Shown in pieces: positions 1 through 9,685 of a stretch of DNA of 49,557 nucleotides (position 1 is the first letter of the stretch; every line of letters starts with the position of its first letter). The stretch lies in assembly GCA_018829965.1 (NCBI GenBank), contig JAHJTG010000005.1, positions 1-49,557 of the forward strand, given 5' to 3'. A model generated the notes under the pieces. The model was not told the origin of the DNA. It did not search any database and saw only the letters and a list, made by a program, of their open reading frames with translations. Origin of the DNA: Patescibacteria group bacterium (lineage in GTDB: Bacteria; Patescibacteriota; Minisyncoccia; Minisyncoccales; Staskawiczbacteraceae). The position numbers were made by a program, and so were the translations under genes.

Positions 1-41
1 ACAATTACTAAAATACTCGCTACTAAAATTTTGCTTTTCAT
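1..41 (-). CDS. 5' end of a truncated CDS (MKSKILVASILVIV..., signal-peptide-like)
   Basis: ATG on minus strand at 41 followed by a basic/hydrophobic start; runs off the window. Confidence 0.35.
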   Translation of the reverse strand, partial: MKSKILVASILVI

Positions 42-251
42 ATTTTTATAATTATTTTATTAATATAATAATATAATGACCTTTTTTTTATCTTATCAAA
101 GAACCACCTCAATTGAAAGGTGGTTCTTGACACGACTTGATGACTCCGCGGATGGGACGATTTTCGAACTTTGAGATGGGTGGATTTTATTGAAAAACCT
201 GAAAAGTTATTAGATAATGCTAAGATTGTTCTGACACAAATAACCTTAAGT

Positions 252-1220
252 TCAGACTTCACTAATCACGTCAAATCCTTTAAAACTACCGGTGATAGAT
301 ATCCCTATAACATTTTTTGCAATTTTTTTATCTTTCACTTGTTTGGCTACCTGATTTAAGGTTGCCCCGGAACCTACGGCATCATCAATAAGAAGTAAAT
401 TGTTATATTTACCACTTTCTGTTAGGACTAAAGTCTTTCCCGCATTTTCAATACGATCTTCCAATTTTGATAGAGTTTTCTGCGGAACAATGATCTCCGT
501 TTTAATTTTCTCAATTTTAATACTCTTAACATTAAGATTGAGTTGCTTTTCAAGCTCACGAATAAATTGAACCTCTCTCTTTACTGTCCAAGGTATAAAA
601 CCGACTGCATCGATACGGAACTTTTTAATCAACGAATCAATTTTAGGTTTTATCTCTGCAACTATTTGTTTAATTATTACCTTATTCCCACTTTGTTTAC
701 CATAAAGAAGAAGCTGTCCAAGCCTTGTCTTACCAAATCTTTCTATACTATAAAAATCTAAGTAGAATATTTTATCAATATACACCCTACTGAATGTACT
801 ATTAAATTTTTGCAACCCGTCAATCAAACCGCCCCTCTTAAATTTATCGTATTTATTTAAAACTTTTATATATTCATCCGCAGTTTTACTAACGTCTAGA
901 TTATTTTTATTGCACCAGTAATTAAAACCAGCGAATCCATCTTTTTTTTCTCCGCTAGGAGTAATAATGAGGTAGTTCTTTTCAATTATTTCCTTTCTCT
1001 TTTTATTTATGACTACATCTTCCTTTTCTTCTACTGAGCTTTTCAATAAATAAAAAACCTTAGGGGGTCTTCCAATCTTATCTATTTCCCCATTTCTTAA
1101 AAGATTCGCTAATTGTTTTCTTACAGCACGATTACCTATTCCTAAATAATTCGATAACTCACTTCCAGTCACCCTATTTTTTTCTTTTAAATATTTCTTT
1201 ATTTTAATACTTGTTTTCAT
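252..1220 (-). CDS. winged-HTH domain fused to phosphoribosyltransferase-like domain
   Basis: N-terminal HTH-like segment (VTGSELSNYLGIGNRAVRKQLANLLRNGEI); PRPP-binding-loop-like LLLIDDAVGSGATL. Confidence 0.75.
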   Translation of the reverse strand: MKTSIKIKKYLKEKNRVTGSELSNYLGIGNRAVRKQLANLLRNGEIDKIGRPPKVFYLLKSSVEEKEDVVINKKRKEIIEKNYLIITPSGEKKDGFAGFNYWCNKNNLDVSKTADEYIKVLNKYDKFKRGGLIDGLQKFNSTFSRVYIDKIFYLDFYSIERFGKTRLGQLLLYGKQSGNKVIIKQIVAEIKPKIDSLIKKFRIDAVGFIPWTVKREVQFIRELEKQLNLNVKSIKIEKIKTEIIVPQKTLSKLEDRIENAGKTLVLTESGKYNNLLLIDDAVGSGATLNQVAKQVKDKKIAKNVIGISITGSFKGFDVISEV

Positions 1221-1372
1221 GGCTCTACTATAACATAAAAGGTTCCTAGTTCCTATTTTATTAGGAACTTTTTATATTAGGGGGATTTAAATTAAGAAAT
1301 CTATTTCTAGAAATTAGCTCTGCATCGTGGACGTTGTTGGAACTAGGATAAGAGAGAAGGAGGAGTTTGTGC

Positions 1373-2071
1373 CTATCCCTTGTCTACCCCCTCCGGCTTC
1401 CCTTTTTCATAACCGGAATCGGCATCTCTAATATATTCCGAATATTCCTCAAATAGTTTTTGGCTGTTCATTCTTACTACTTCTGCCCATTTTTGAGCGG
1501 TTTTAATTTCTTCCCGCCAATTCTCTTTTGACACCCTAAACATAATGAAGGGATAAAAATCGCTCTGCTTAACGTCTGCTGGCAGCTCCCAACGCATAAA
1601 ACTATGCTCCATTGGTCTTACATACACCCTCACCGCTGTTTCCGGATAACCATATGCTTTGCCAAATTCAATTTGATTTTTTGCTTGCAAAATATTTTTA
1701 AGACTTTGTTCATCTTTGCCGATGGCAAAATCTTTTACTTCCCTTCTTTCTCCTTGTTCGGCGTTGTCAGTAGACGTCTGCACATCCGTACGTACCCTTT
1801 TCTTTTTATAAGGCAAGCTCAAGACAGATAAAAGATCTTCAACCGATTTTACATCTTCCTCCCTAAGGTGCTTTTTTTCTTTCCCTTGCGACCACCATTC
1901 TCCACCAACAGTAATATCTGTGACGGGCTTGTCTCCTGTTTTTAAAAGCAGGAGTCCTACCTTCTCGTCCACATATATTGAGGCGGCTTCTATTTTTTCA
2001 ACGGTTTCTTTGTCTAATATTTCTGGCCCGTTTTCTTGGGATGATGTAAATTTTTCAATTGATTCTGTCAT
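1373..2071 (-). CDS. hypothetical protein
   Basis: 232-aa ORF, typical coding composition, no recognised motif. Confidence 0.6.
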   Translation of the reverse strand: MTESIEKFTSSQENGPEILDKETVEKIEAASIYVDEKVGLLLLKTGDKPVTDITVGGEWWSQGKEKKHLREEDVKSVEDLLSVLSLPYKKKRVRTDVQTSTDNAEQGERREVKDFAIGKDEQSLKNILQAKNQIEFGKAYGYPETAVRVYVRPMEHSFMRWELPADVKQSDFYPFIMFRVSKENWREEIKTAQKWAEVVRMNSQKLFEEYSEYIRDADSGYEKGKPEGVDKG

Positions 2072-2232
2072 AATTCTAATTAATTTAATTATTCCATCGT
2101 ATCAAAAAACCACCTCAGTTAAAAGGTAGTTTTAGTAAAAGCTCTCCGTGATACGCGAGTTTAGAACCGCAATTAAAGAGCATCGTAGCTACTGGAAATT
2201 CTACACTGTCCGCGAATGGCCTGAAGTTCTGG

Positions 2233-2709
2233 CTAATTCAAATACCAGATAAAGTAGTTAAGAACACTGGCAAAACTAACCCAGAGCAAGTATGGAATTA
2301 AGAGATAGGTCGCCCATCGATTGATCTTCCAGAATTTAATCATTAAAGCGATGATTAAGAGCCAGATAATGATGATGTTTATAAAAGCCAGGCCAGGGTT
2401 TTGAAGCCCGAAAAATATTATTGACCAGATAGCGTTGAAAAACAAATGAATCCAAAACAGCCACATCGCGCCTCTGGCTGTTTTGTTTTTCTCAACTTTC
2501 TGCCAAATAAGATAAATACTGATACCCATTAGGATATAAAGCATAATCCAAACCGGGCCAAACAGCCAATTGGGAGGGCTAAAACTCGGCCTCTGTAAAG
2601 TCGCATACCAAGTAGGGATGGCTGAAGTGGTAAAAAGCGAGCCGACAATCCCGGCCAGTTCACAAACGCCGACAGCAATAATCAATTTTACAAAATTATT
2701 CAGCTTCAT
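2233..2709 (-). CDS. TspO/MBR family protein
   Basis: Five hydrophobic segments; WYATLQRPSFSPPNWLFGPVW and FNAIWSIIFFGLQNP motifs of TspO/MBR. Confidence 0.92.
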   Translation of the reverse strand: MKLNNFVKLIIAVGVCELAGIVGSLFTTSAIPTWYATLQRPSFSPPNWLFGPVWIMLYILMGISIYLIWQKVEKNKTARGAMWLFWIHLFFNAIWSIIFFGLQNPGLAFINIIIIWLLIIALMIKFWKINRWATYLLIPYLLWVSFASVLNYFIWYLN

Positions 2710-2718
2710 AAGTTTATT

Positions 2719-3123
2719 TTACCACCTTTCGGGACTATAATACCACTTCATGTTCGGATCTTTTAGTTTTTTCTCGATACCGATTAAACACTCGTCGCAT
2801 CCTTCCGGGCAGGTATCACAGCCATTGATACAAACCGCGCAGGGATTCTCTACTGCCGCAAGTTCAGGATATAATATCTTGCCCCAAAATGTCACATAGT
2901 AGCCGCCCTCGCAACTTGCCACCCACCTGCCAAAAGGCGCCCACATCACATTATAATCGCAAATCAGCTCGCCGGTGTATTTATCAATCGTGCCGTCAAT
3001 TTCAGCTCGTTCCTCAAATACCTTATTGTGCAAACTCTGATTATCCAGCCAGGGTGCCCGAGCGAATATAACAACGACAGCAGTAATTATTGCAATGATA
3101 ATGAGTTTTTTATTTCTGGTCAT
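2719..3123 (-). CDS. hypothetical membrane-anchored Cys-rich protein
   Basis: N-terminal TM segment; CAVCINGCDTCPEGCDEC cluster. Confidence 0.6.
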   Translation of the reverse strand: MTRNKKLIIIAIITAVVVIFARAPWLDNQSLHNKVFEERAEIDGTIDKYTGELICDYNVMWAPFGRWVASCEGGYYVTFWGKILYPELAAVENPCAVCINGCDTCPEGCDECLIGIEKKLKDPNMKWYYSPERW

Positions 3124-3544
3124 ATACCTGATTGAATTTCTCTTTAACTATTTTTATAACTCTATCAAGCTCTGCTTTGTCTACATTTTTGCAATCATAT
3201 TCATCAACAAATTTCACCCATTCATCGTTCCGGGGAGTGAAAAATCGTATCTCATCTATTGAATACGCGCTTTCGTCGGGCTTCAACACCTCCATTCTTC
3301 CGCCGGCCCAACCCTTATATTTAGGATCCTGAATAATTTCCTCAATAAATGAAATAGTATACTCCTTGTCTCTTTTCTTTTCAGAATCAACAATTTTCTC
3401 TACCTCTTTGTTGGTAATTTTTGAACCAGAAAGCCGCATTGAGGCGCCAGTGCTCTCAATTAATGTTTTTCTTTTCTGTTCCTTCCAAAACTCGGTGTTA
3501 AACCGATTGCCAGAAGGACGCTTTTTTGTTTTTTTCTTTGTCAT
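3110..3544 (-). CDS. hypothetical protein
   Basis: 144-aa ORF overlapping the downstream gene start. Confidence 0.55.
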   Translation of the reverse strand: MTKKKTKKRPSGNRFNTEFWKEQKRKTLIESTGASMRLSGSKITNKEVEKIVDSEKKRDKEYTISFIEEIIQDPKYKGWAGGRMEVLKPDESAYSIDEIRFFTPRNDEWVKFVDEYDCKNVDKAELDRVIKIVKEKFNQVYDQK

Positions 3545-3640
3545 GTTTTGGATATACCAAATATGTCCAATCCGCTATATCCACTATAACGAACTGTAGC
3601 GAATTGGATAGAGGCTAATTGCCTCCCTATACAGAAAGAC

Positions 3641-6600
3641 TTATAAATTCTTTATAAACTGATCCAGTAGTCTCACTTCAATAAAATTAACTTCGGTCTT
3701 AACTGGCGGAAATTTTGTCCACCAAAATCCCATCTTCGTTGCAAAAACAGAAATGACCTTGGGATCCAAAGTTGGAGTATCCCAACCCAATTTTGTCACC
3801 AAATCCCTACCTTTAGTTTTTAAGTGATTTGCTCTTTTTTCAACTCGTTGGAGATAACCCCCCTTAAAGATGGTATCCCTTTTCATCTCTCCAAATATTT
3901 TTCGTTGCATTCTCCCAGAATCTTTATTGCTATACGGCGGGTCAATAATCTTTGATTCAATGTTGAGTAAAACATTTTTATTTTTCAAATATGCGAGCAC
4001 ATCGTAATCACCGATATCGGTAATTGTTTCATCATACTTGTGGGGGTATACACCTTTTTCTACATTGTTCGTATGCCGCAAAGCAATTTCTTTTATCTTC
4101 TCCACCAAACAATTTCTTAGATTTTCATGTCCCCTATTTAAAACTGCCTTTACCGTAGGTGCATCTAGATCAGATGGCAATTTATGCTTACTAGATATGC
4201 CCATCCAAATATGACTAGTCCGATCAATAGAGTGAGGACCCCAATAATAATGACCATCGATTTTTATGAGCGGTCTAATATCAAAACGCATTGGGCGTTT
4301 AGTATGCTCCCAGACAGGAATATCCTCTGCGGGTTCTTGTTCACCTTTAATGGTTAATATCCCTTCTGGCTTAAGAGCCAAGAAATTCAGAATAGCGTCC
4401 GTCTCTGATATATCGTAGCCTTTTATTTGTTTAGCGCACGCAGAGGCTATTTCTTTTGAAGTAGCATAATAGTAAGTACCCTCGCCTTTTTCAGTGTCAA
4501 CAGCCCATAATGCCAGCACCTGTTGCACATTCACAAAATTCTTAAGACCGAAAGCAAAATCTTTTTTAAAAGCTCTATCTAATTCATCCAAATAATCCTC
4601 AATAGGAATATTTGAATCGGCTGTATCCTCCTTCTTGCCAATGATTCCGAGGTTAATTTTTGCTTGTTCCTTGCCATATTCCTTTTCCATCGAAGCAATG
4701 TCGTTTTTTTCATCACTTGTTGAAACGATATAATCTCTGTCAATGTTCACATTTACCGGGTAAAGTTCGTAATTAATAAAATCACTTGCAACATATATAT
4801 CAATGAGCCGATCTGCAAATACAAGCAACTCTTTTAAATGCTGGTTGCTAAATTTTGTATTACCTCCGGGTTGCAACTGAACAAACTTTTCGATTAGATA
4901 TCTATAAACCTTATACCAATGGAGAAACTTTTTTTCGTTTTCTGACGATTTTCCTTCTCTTTCATAATCAACCTCATGGTCGCGGGAAGCTTTGATTTCT
5001 TCTTCAGCATGCCACGAATCATGTATTAACGCATTACTTTTTTCTAGCAATACAGGAATAGCATCGCCCAAGTTATGCCCCTGAATTTTAATGTTTAAGA
5101 ATTGGACTAGTTTATTCCTAAGATTATTTAATTTTCTCTTGCCTTCATCAGCCGAATAACTTCCGGGTTGTATATTTAACCCTAGGGCTATTTTTGCTAT
5201 CTCTTTATCCGCCAACTTATATTCTTTCTGATCTGGCAATAGAGTTCTGATTCCTTCTGGGAAAGAAACTTTTTTCTCGACCATAAATGTTTTAAATCGA
5301 GCCTTTTTGTTTTTTTCCTTTTCTAGCTCGCTTCTTATATTTGCCAAATCTGGTTCCGCCACCAAGGTGTTAAGTTGTTCAAGCACATCAACCAATAACT
5401 GGATTTGGATAGACCTATCAGCGACTATCCTAAGCGCTTCCATCATTTTTTCTAGGTTATATACAACTCTTACTCCGTAATCCATTGATTGTAGTCGCGC
5501 ACAATCCATAGCCCAAAGATTAGTATTTTGCACGAGATGTCTCACATGAGCAAGCTCATCCTCTTTAAGTGCTATCGATGATGGGCAAAAGAATATCTGA
5601 ACTTTATTGTGAGATTTAGTAAAATTGAGCTTCTCAATAATATTCGGATAGATATCGATTGCATCAAATAAACTTTGCATTATTGAATCATTAATTCCTC
5701 CTTCATCTAATTCCATCCGATGAACAGGTGCATTAATAAAAAACGAAGCTTGTCCTATTTTCTGATAATAAGCATATCCAAAAAAAGTCCGTGAATTGAG
5801 AATAAAACCGGTCTTTGTTTTCCTGTCGGCAGGTATAGTCCAACCCCTAGGATGACCAAAGAAATTCTCTTCTGGAAAAATTTCCCAGAATTTTGATAAT
5901 GAACGATAACGAAAATCTGTTCCCCAGTGTGGATCAAGCACAACGAGGTTGGGCGTGTTGGCGCCAGGAATCAATACGCTGTGAGAATCTCTAAATGATC
6001 CAAATCGATCCAAATAAGAAGTCATTGGCGACAAACTAAATGAATCTTGCATACTTTCAACATATTCAAAAAAATCAGCTATCTCGTGTAAGTCTTCTAT
6101 TTCATCTATAATTCCCAAAAACTGATCGAGCCCAATAATTTCTCCGACTAAGTCCTTTGGCTGTCCAATCATGCCGAAATCGGTAGTAATATGCGGGATG
6201 ACAGTAATAATTAACGGTTCAAGGGCCGTTCTGCCTTCTCCTTTTGTAGATTCAAATTGAACCATTTTCTCCTCACCGTGTAAACCTAATCTTGTAGGTG
6301 ATTTAGTAAAAAAATTTTGGGCTTCTTGAAGTTCGGGAATAAGAGACTCGAGCATTTTTTGTTGTGTAGTACCAGCAGTCGGTGGAGGTAAGACATGAAC
6401 CAATATAAGTTTATTTTTTGAGCGAAACGCCGTAGTGAATATCGTTTTATGAGGTTTTAGATCGTCCTGTATTGCGCTACAAATAAAAAATAATTCTTCC
6501 TCTCGCACCCGTTGCTTTATAAAGTGATACAGTTCAACTCCTATTTTAATTTCATAATGTTTTATCTCTTTTACGGTTGATGGATAATGTTCTGATAAAA

Positions 6601-7390
6601 TTTTCCCCCACTTATCAAACAATACTGCGAAATATTTTCGTGGAAGTACCGGGAAAAATCTGCCAGATTTTTTAAGAAAGAAATAAAAACAATTTTTTCC
6701 ATCATGAGCACGGCTCAAAAAGTCTTCTTCGGGAGGGACTTCAATGGGGCGAGCGGAATCTAAATCCTTTGTATATTCTTTAATTAGATCGGGGCTAAAA
6801 TTTGAAGTAGGATCAAAATTGTCTAAAAACCCCACCGCGGCTTGCCAAAATTCTTCTGAGGGCAAACTAAAGCCCCCCAACTCCACATCTCGTTTATCTT
6901 GCGCCTTAACATCGATTCCGTTGATTATTTTGTCTTGGACAGTCAAACAGAATTCAAACTCTTTTATCGGAGACCGTCCAAGTTTCTCTAAATAATATTC
7001 TTCAAAACCCCTATGGATTACCTCAAACGAATAACAAAAGTCGTAAGGATTAGATAGGTCGCCACCATAAAGCGTCCTGTAGAATTTTTTATTCAAAAAG
7101 TATTTAATTTCACCCCAATCGTTCTCTGGAAGATAATCTTCCATCATTGGGAAAGAGGGAACAATCAGAAGTAATTCTTGCACAAATTTTTTAAAGTGAT
7201 TGTATTCAGTAATTTTATTTTCTTTAGGGAGCTTGTCAAAAATGGACTCAAAAATGACATAAAGATATTGAGACTTTATGGGGCTAGCGACATTAGGAAG
7301 CCATAAATTCAATACGAAAAAAGACTTCAATAGATCCTCGATGCTATAATCCAAAAGAAAGTTTTTTAATTTTACATTATTTTCGTCCAT
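3641..7390 (-). CDS. large protein with C-terminal PD-(D/E)XK nuclease-like domain
   Basis: 1249-aa ORF; C-terminal GDYDVLAYLKNKNVLLNIESK resembles a D-x(n)-ExK core; divergent from the LexA-methylase gene. Confidence 0.7.
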   Translation of the reverse strand: MDENNVKLKNFLLDYSIEDLLKSFFVLNLWLPNVASPIKSQYLYVIFESIFDKLPKENKITEYNHFKKFVQELLLIVPSFPMMEDYLPENDWGEIKYFLNKKFYRTLYGGDLSNPYDFCYSFEVIHRGFEEYYLEKLGRSPIKEFEFCLTVQDKIINGIDVKAQDKRDVELGGFSLPSEEFWQAAVGFLDNFDPTSNFSPDLIKEYTKDLDSARPIEVPPEEDFLSRAHDGKNCFYFFLKKSGRFFPVLPRKYFAVLFDKWGKILSEHYPSTVKEIKHYEIKIGVELYHFIKQRVREEELFFICSAIQDDLKPHKTIFTTAFRSKNKLILVHVLPPPTAGTTQQKMLESLIPELQEAQNFFTKSPTRLGLHGEEKMVQFESTKGEGRTALEPLIITVIPHITTDFGMIGQPKDLVGEIIGLDQFLGIIDEIEDLHEIADFFEYVESMQDSFSLSPMTSYLDRFGSFRDSHSVLIPGANTPNLVVLDPHWGTDFRYRSLSKFWEIFPEENFFGHPRGWTIPADRKTKTGFILNSRTFFGYAYYQKIGQASFFINAPVHRMELDEGGINDSIMQSLFDAIDIYPNIIEKLNFTKSHNKVQIFFCPSSIALKEDELAHVRHLVQNTNLWAMDCARLQSMDYGVRVVYNLEKMMEALRIVADRSIQIQLLVDVLEQLNTLVAEPDLANIRSELEKEKNKKARFKTFMVEKKVSFPEGIRTLLPDQKEYKLADKEIAKIALGLNIQPGSYSADEGKRKLNNLRNKLVQFLNIKIQGHNLGDAIPVLLEKSNALIHDSWHAEEEIKASRDHEVDYEREGKSSENEKKFLHWYKVYRYLIEKFVQLQPGGNTKFSNQHLKELLVFADRLIDIYVASDFINYELYPVNVNIDRDYIVSTSDEKNDIASMEKEYGKEQAKINLGIIGKKEDTADSNIPIEDYLDELDRAFKKDFAFGLKNFVNVQQVLALWAVDTEKGEGTYYYATSKEIASACAKQIKGYDISETDAILNFLALKPEGILTIKGEQEPAEDIPVWEHTKRPMRFDIRPLIKIDGHYYWGPHSIDRTSHIWMGISSKHKLPSDLDAPTVKAVLNRGHENLRNCLVEKIKEIALRHTNNVEKGVYPHKYDETITDIGDYDVLAYLKNKNVLLNIESKIIDPPYSNKDSGRMQRKIFGEMKRDTIFKGGYLQRVEKRANHLKTKGRDLVTKLGWDTPTLDPKVISVFATKMGFWWTKFPPVKTEVNFIEVRLLDQFIKNL

Positions 7391-7423
7391 TTTTGTTGAA
7401 TTGAAAGCCTGTGGATAAGTAAT

Positions 7424-7461
7424 TTGGCTTTCTATTTATTTTCTATTATACTATAAGTATA
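7424..7461 (+). promoter_or_regulatory. promoter with -10-overlapping palindromic operator candidate
   Basis: TTGGCT (7424-7429), 17-nt spacer, TATACT (7447-7452); TATACT-ATA-AGTATA inverted repeat at 7447-7461. Confidence 0.5.
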
Positions 7462-7487
7462 GAAGTAAACCAAACCAGTGTCAAACT

Positions 7488-9026
7488 ATGCTTACTAAAA
7501 GAAGAAAAGAAGTCTTGGACTTCATAAAAAAATATAAGGCTAAGAAAAAATATGCTCCCTCGCTTGAGGAAATACGGAAGCATTTTCGGCTTGCCTCCGT
7601 CTCAACCGCCCATTTTCATGTAAAGAAATTACAAGAAGACGGCTATCTGCAAAAAGAATACAATCAACCACGAGGCATTGATGTAATCAAACGCGATGAA
7701 ATAATAAAAATTCCAATAATGGGAACTATTACTGCGGGCCAACCGATTGAAGCAATAGAAGTCCCAGATTCAATGGTCGCAATTTCTAAAAAAGAAATAA
7801 CTGCGAACCAAAAACATTATGCTTTACGGGTCCGAGGCGATAGCATGATCAATGATGGTATATTTGATGGCGATGTTGTTGTAATTCGCAAGCAAGAGAC
7901 CGCCGACGATGGCCAAACAGTCGTAGCAATTATTGATGATAATGAGGCTACTCTCAAAAAAATTTACACAGAAAAATCGCGCATTAGATTACAACCAGCA
8001 AATCAAGAAATGTTGCCTTTCTACCGAAAAGAAGTAGAGGTGCGAGGTGTTGTAGTCAAAATCATAAGAAATTTAGAAAATGGCACCCAGGATAATACAC
8101 TCGCTTATAAGAAAAAAGTCTTTTTGGATCGCATAAAAAGCTCTAACCCCAAAAGTCAAAATAAATATAAAAGGGTTGTCCTTTCCCCTATTAGATATGC
8201 CGGGGGGAAAACTTTAGCAGTTGGGCATGTTATTGAATTATTGCCCGATAATACAAAAAGAGTTGTTTCACCTTTCTTCGGCGGTGGTTCAATTGAAATA
8301 GCTATGAGCAAAGAGTTAGATTTAGAAGTAATCGGTTATGACATTTTTGATATTCTTTGCAATTATTGGAAATTTCAAATAGAAAAACCAGAACTTCTTT
8401 ATAATAAATTAAAGGAATTAAAACCAAACAAAAAAACCTTTGAAAAAATAAGGTTAATTTTAAACGATGTGTGGAAGAAAAAGATTAAGTTAGACCCGCT
8501 AACACTCGCAGTTTATTATGTCTATAACTTTAATCTCTCCTATGGTCCCGGATTTATGGGCTGGTCGTCTGAGATTTACTTGGATGATAAAAGATACAAA
8601 AGAATGATAGAAAACATTCGGGATTTTAACCCCAAAAATCTAAGGGTGGAATGTGCGGACTTTCAAGAAGTAATTAAAAATCATCCTAATGACTTTCTAT
8701 ATTGCGACCCTCCATATTATATCGGAAAAGACTCAAAAATGTTTAAAGGGATCTATCCGATGAGAAATATACCTGTTCATCACAACGGATTCCCACATGA
8801 AGCCCTAAGAGATCTATTAAAAAATCATAAAGGCGGTTTTGTGCTTTCTTATAATAATTGCCCAACAATAAGAGAATATTATAAAGATTTCCAGCAATTC
8901 TTCCCCAGTTGGCAATATACAATGGGCCAAGGAGAAACAAGAATTGGCTTAAATAGAAAAAATGGCAACGGTAGCCATGTAAAAGAATCTCATGAGATAA
9001 TTGTTTTTGGTCCGCCTAAAAAATAG
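7488..9026 (+). CDS. LexA-type repressor fused to D12-class DNA N6-adenine methyltransferase
   Basis: LexA wHTH, ITAGQP cleavage motif, RGDSMI serine and ATLKKI lysine; then PIRYAGGK, PFFGGGSIEIA, YCDPPYY of Dam/D12 MTases in one ORF. Confidence 0.9.
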   Translation: MLTKRRKEVLDFIKKYKAKKKYAPSLEEIRKHFRLASVSTAHFHVKKLQEDGYLQKEYNQPRGIDVIKRDEIIKIPIMGTITAGQPIEAIEVPDSMVAISKKEITANQKHYALRVRGDSMINDGIFDGDVVVIRKQETADDGQTVVAIIDDNEATLKKIYTEKSRIRLQPANQEMLPFYRKEVEVRGVVVKIIRNLENGTQDNTLAYKKKVFLDRIKSSNPKSQNKYKRVVLSPIRYAGGKTLAVGHVIELLPDNTKRVVSPFFGGGSIEIAMSKELDLEVIGYDIFDILCNYWKFQIEKPELLYNKLKELKPNKKTFEKIRLILNDVWKKKIKLDPLTLAVYYVYNFNLSYGPGFMGWSSEIYLDDKRYKRMIENIRDFNPKNLRVECADFQEVIKNHPNDFLYCDPPYYIGKDSKMFKGIYPMRNIPVHHNGFPHEALRDLLKNHKGGFVLSYNNCPTIREYYKDFQQFFPSWQYTMGQGETRIGLNRKNGNGSHVKESHEIIVFGPPKK

Positions 9027-9028
9027 AG

Positions 9029-9568
9029 CTATTTTCTATTCAATCTCTTTCGATGGTACAAATTATGTTTTTTGGCTAAATCTGGTGGATACGGCTTATG
9101 ATTCTCTTGGAAATTCCAATCGGGATATTTCTTCTCTCTTAAAAAATAGTCAGATTTACACAAATCTTCCATCTCTTTAAAGCTTGCGATTTCTACTTTT
9201 TTAGGACCAAACAACCCGTTAACCGTAGCCAATGTTCTAGGAGAAGTTATCATAAATAGTTCTACCTTTGATTTGCTTTTAAGAGCTCTTTCAATAAGTA
9301 AATGAGCAACAAACCGAGGGACGCCCGGACTGCCCGTCATAGCGGATACATAAAAAATCATAGTTGCTTTAATCCCTCCTTTTGAAGTAGAGCCGCCAAT
9401 TTTTTTAATAATCCCGTCTTGAACTATTAAATAAATCCTTGCCGAATTATCAGTAAGCACCTTCTTATCAAGGGTAGGCAGATATTTAATATCTATCTTA
9501 TTTCTATGATGTTTTTTTAATATAAAATCGCCTACTTTAATTGCTGTTTTTACATCTTTAATATTCAT
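9029..9568 (-). CDS. putative GIY-YIG-like nuclease
   Basis: ARIYLIVQDGIIKKIGGSTS resembles GIY-x(9-11)-YIG spacing; convergent with the methylase, 2 nt between genes. Confidence 0.45.
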   Translation of the reverse strand: MNIKDVKTAIKVGDFILKKHHRNKIDIKYLPTLDKKVLTDNSARIYLIVQDGIIKKIGGSTSKGGIKATMIFYVSAMTGSPGVPRFVAHLLIERALKSKSKVELFMITSPRTLATVNGLFGPKKVEIASFKEMEDLCKSDYFLREKKYPDWNFQENHKPYPPDLAKKHNLYHRKRLNRK

Positions 9569-9685
9569 AAAAATTATGTGTTAAAATCACGATTTATACT
9601 TTTAGGATAGCACCTCGAATAAAAATTGGCAATCTTTTAATGGTGAAATCCGACAAAATATGTCAGAATAGAAGATAGATGAAAA

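Noticed and set aside
38-262. 74-aa ORF at the left end
   Set aside because: Largely translation of the dispersed leader hairpin (RWFFDKIK), also seen in the false N-terminal extension of the glycosyltransferase ORF at 29.6 kb.
9569-9685. Left attachment-site copy of the tRNA-Asn 3' end
   Set aside because: No match to CCAGGTTCGAGTCCTGG or its complement in this gap or elsewhere to the left; left boundary of the element could not be defined.
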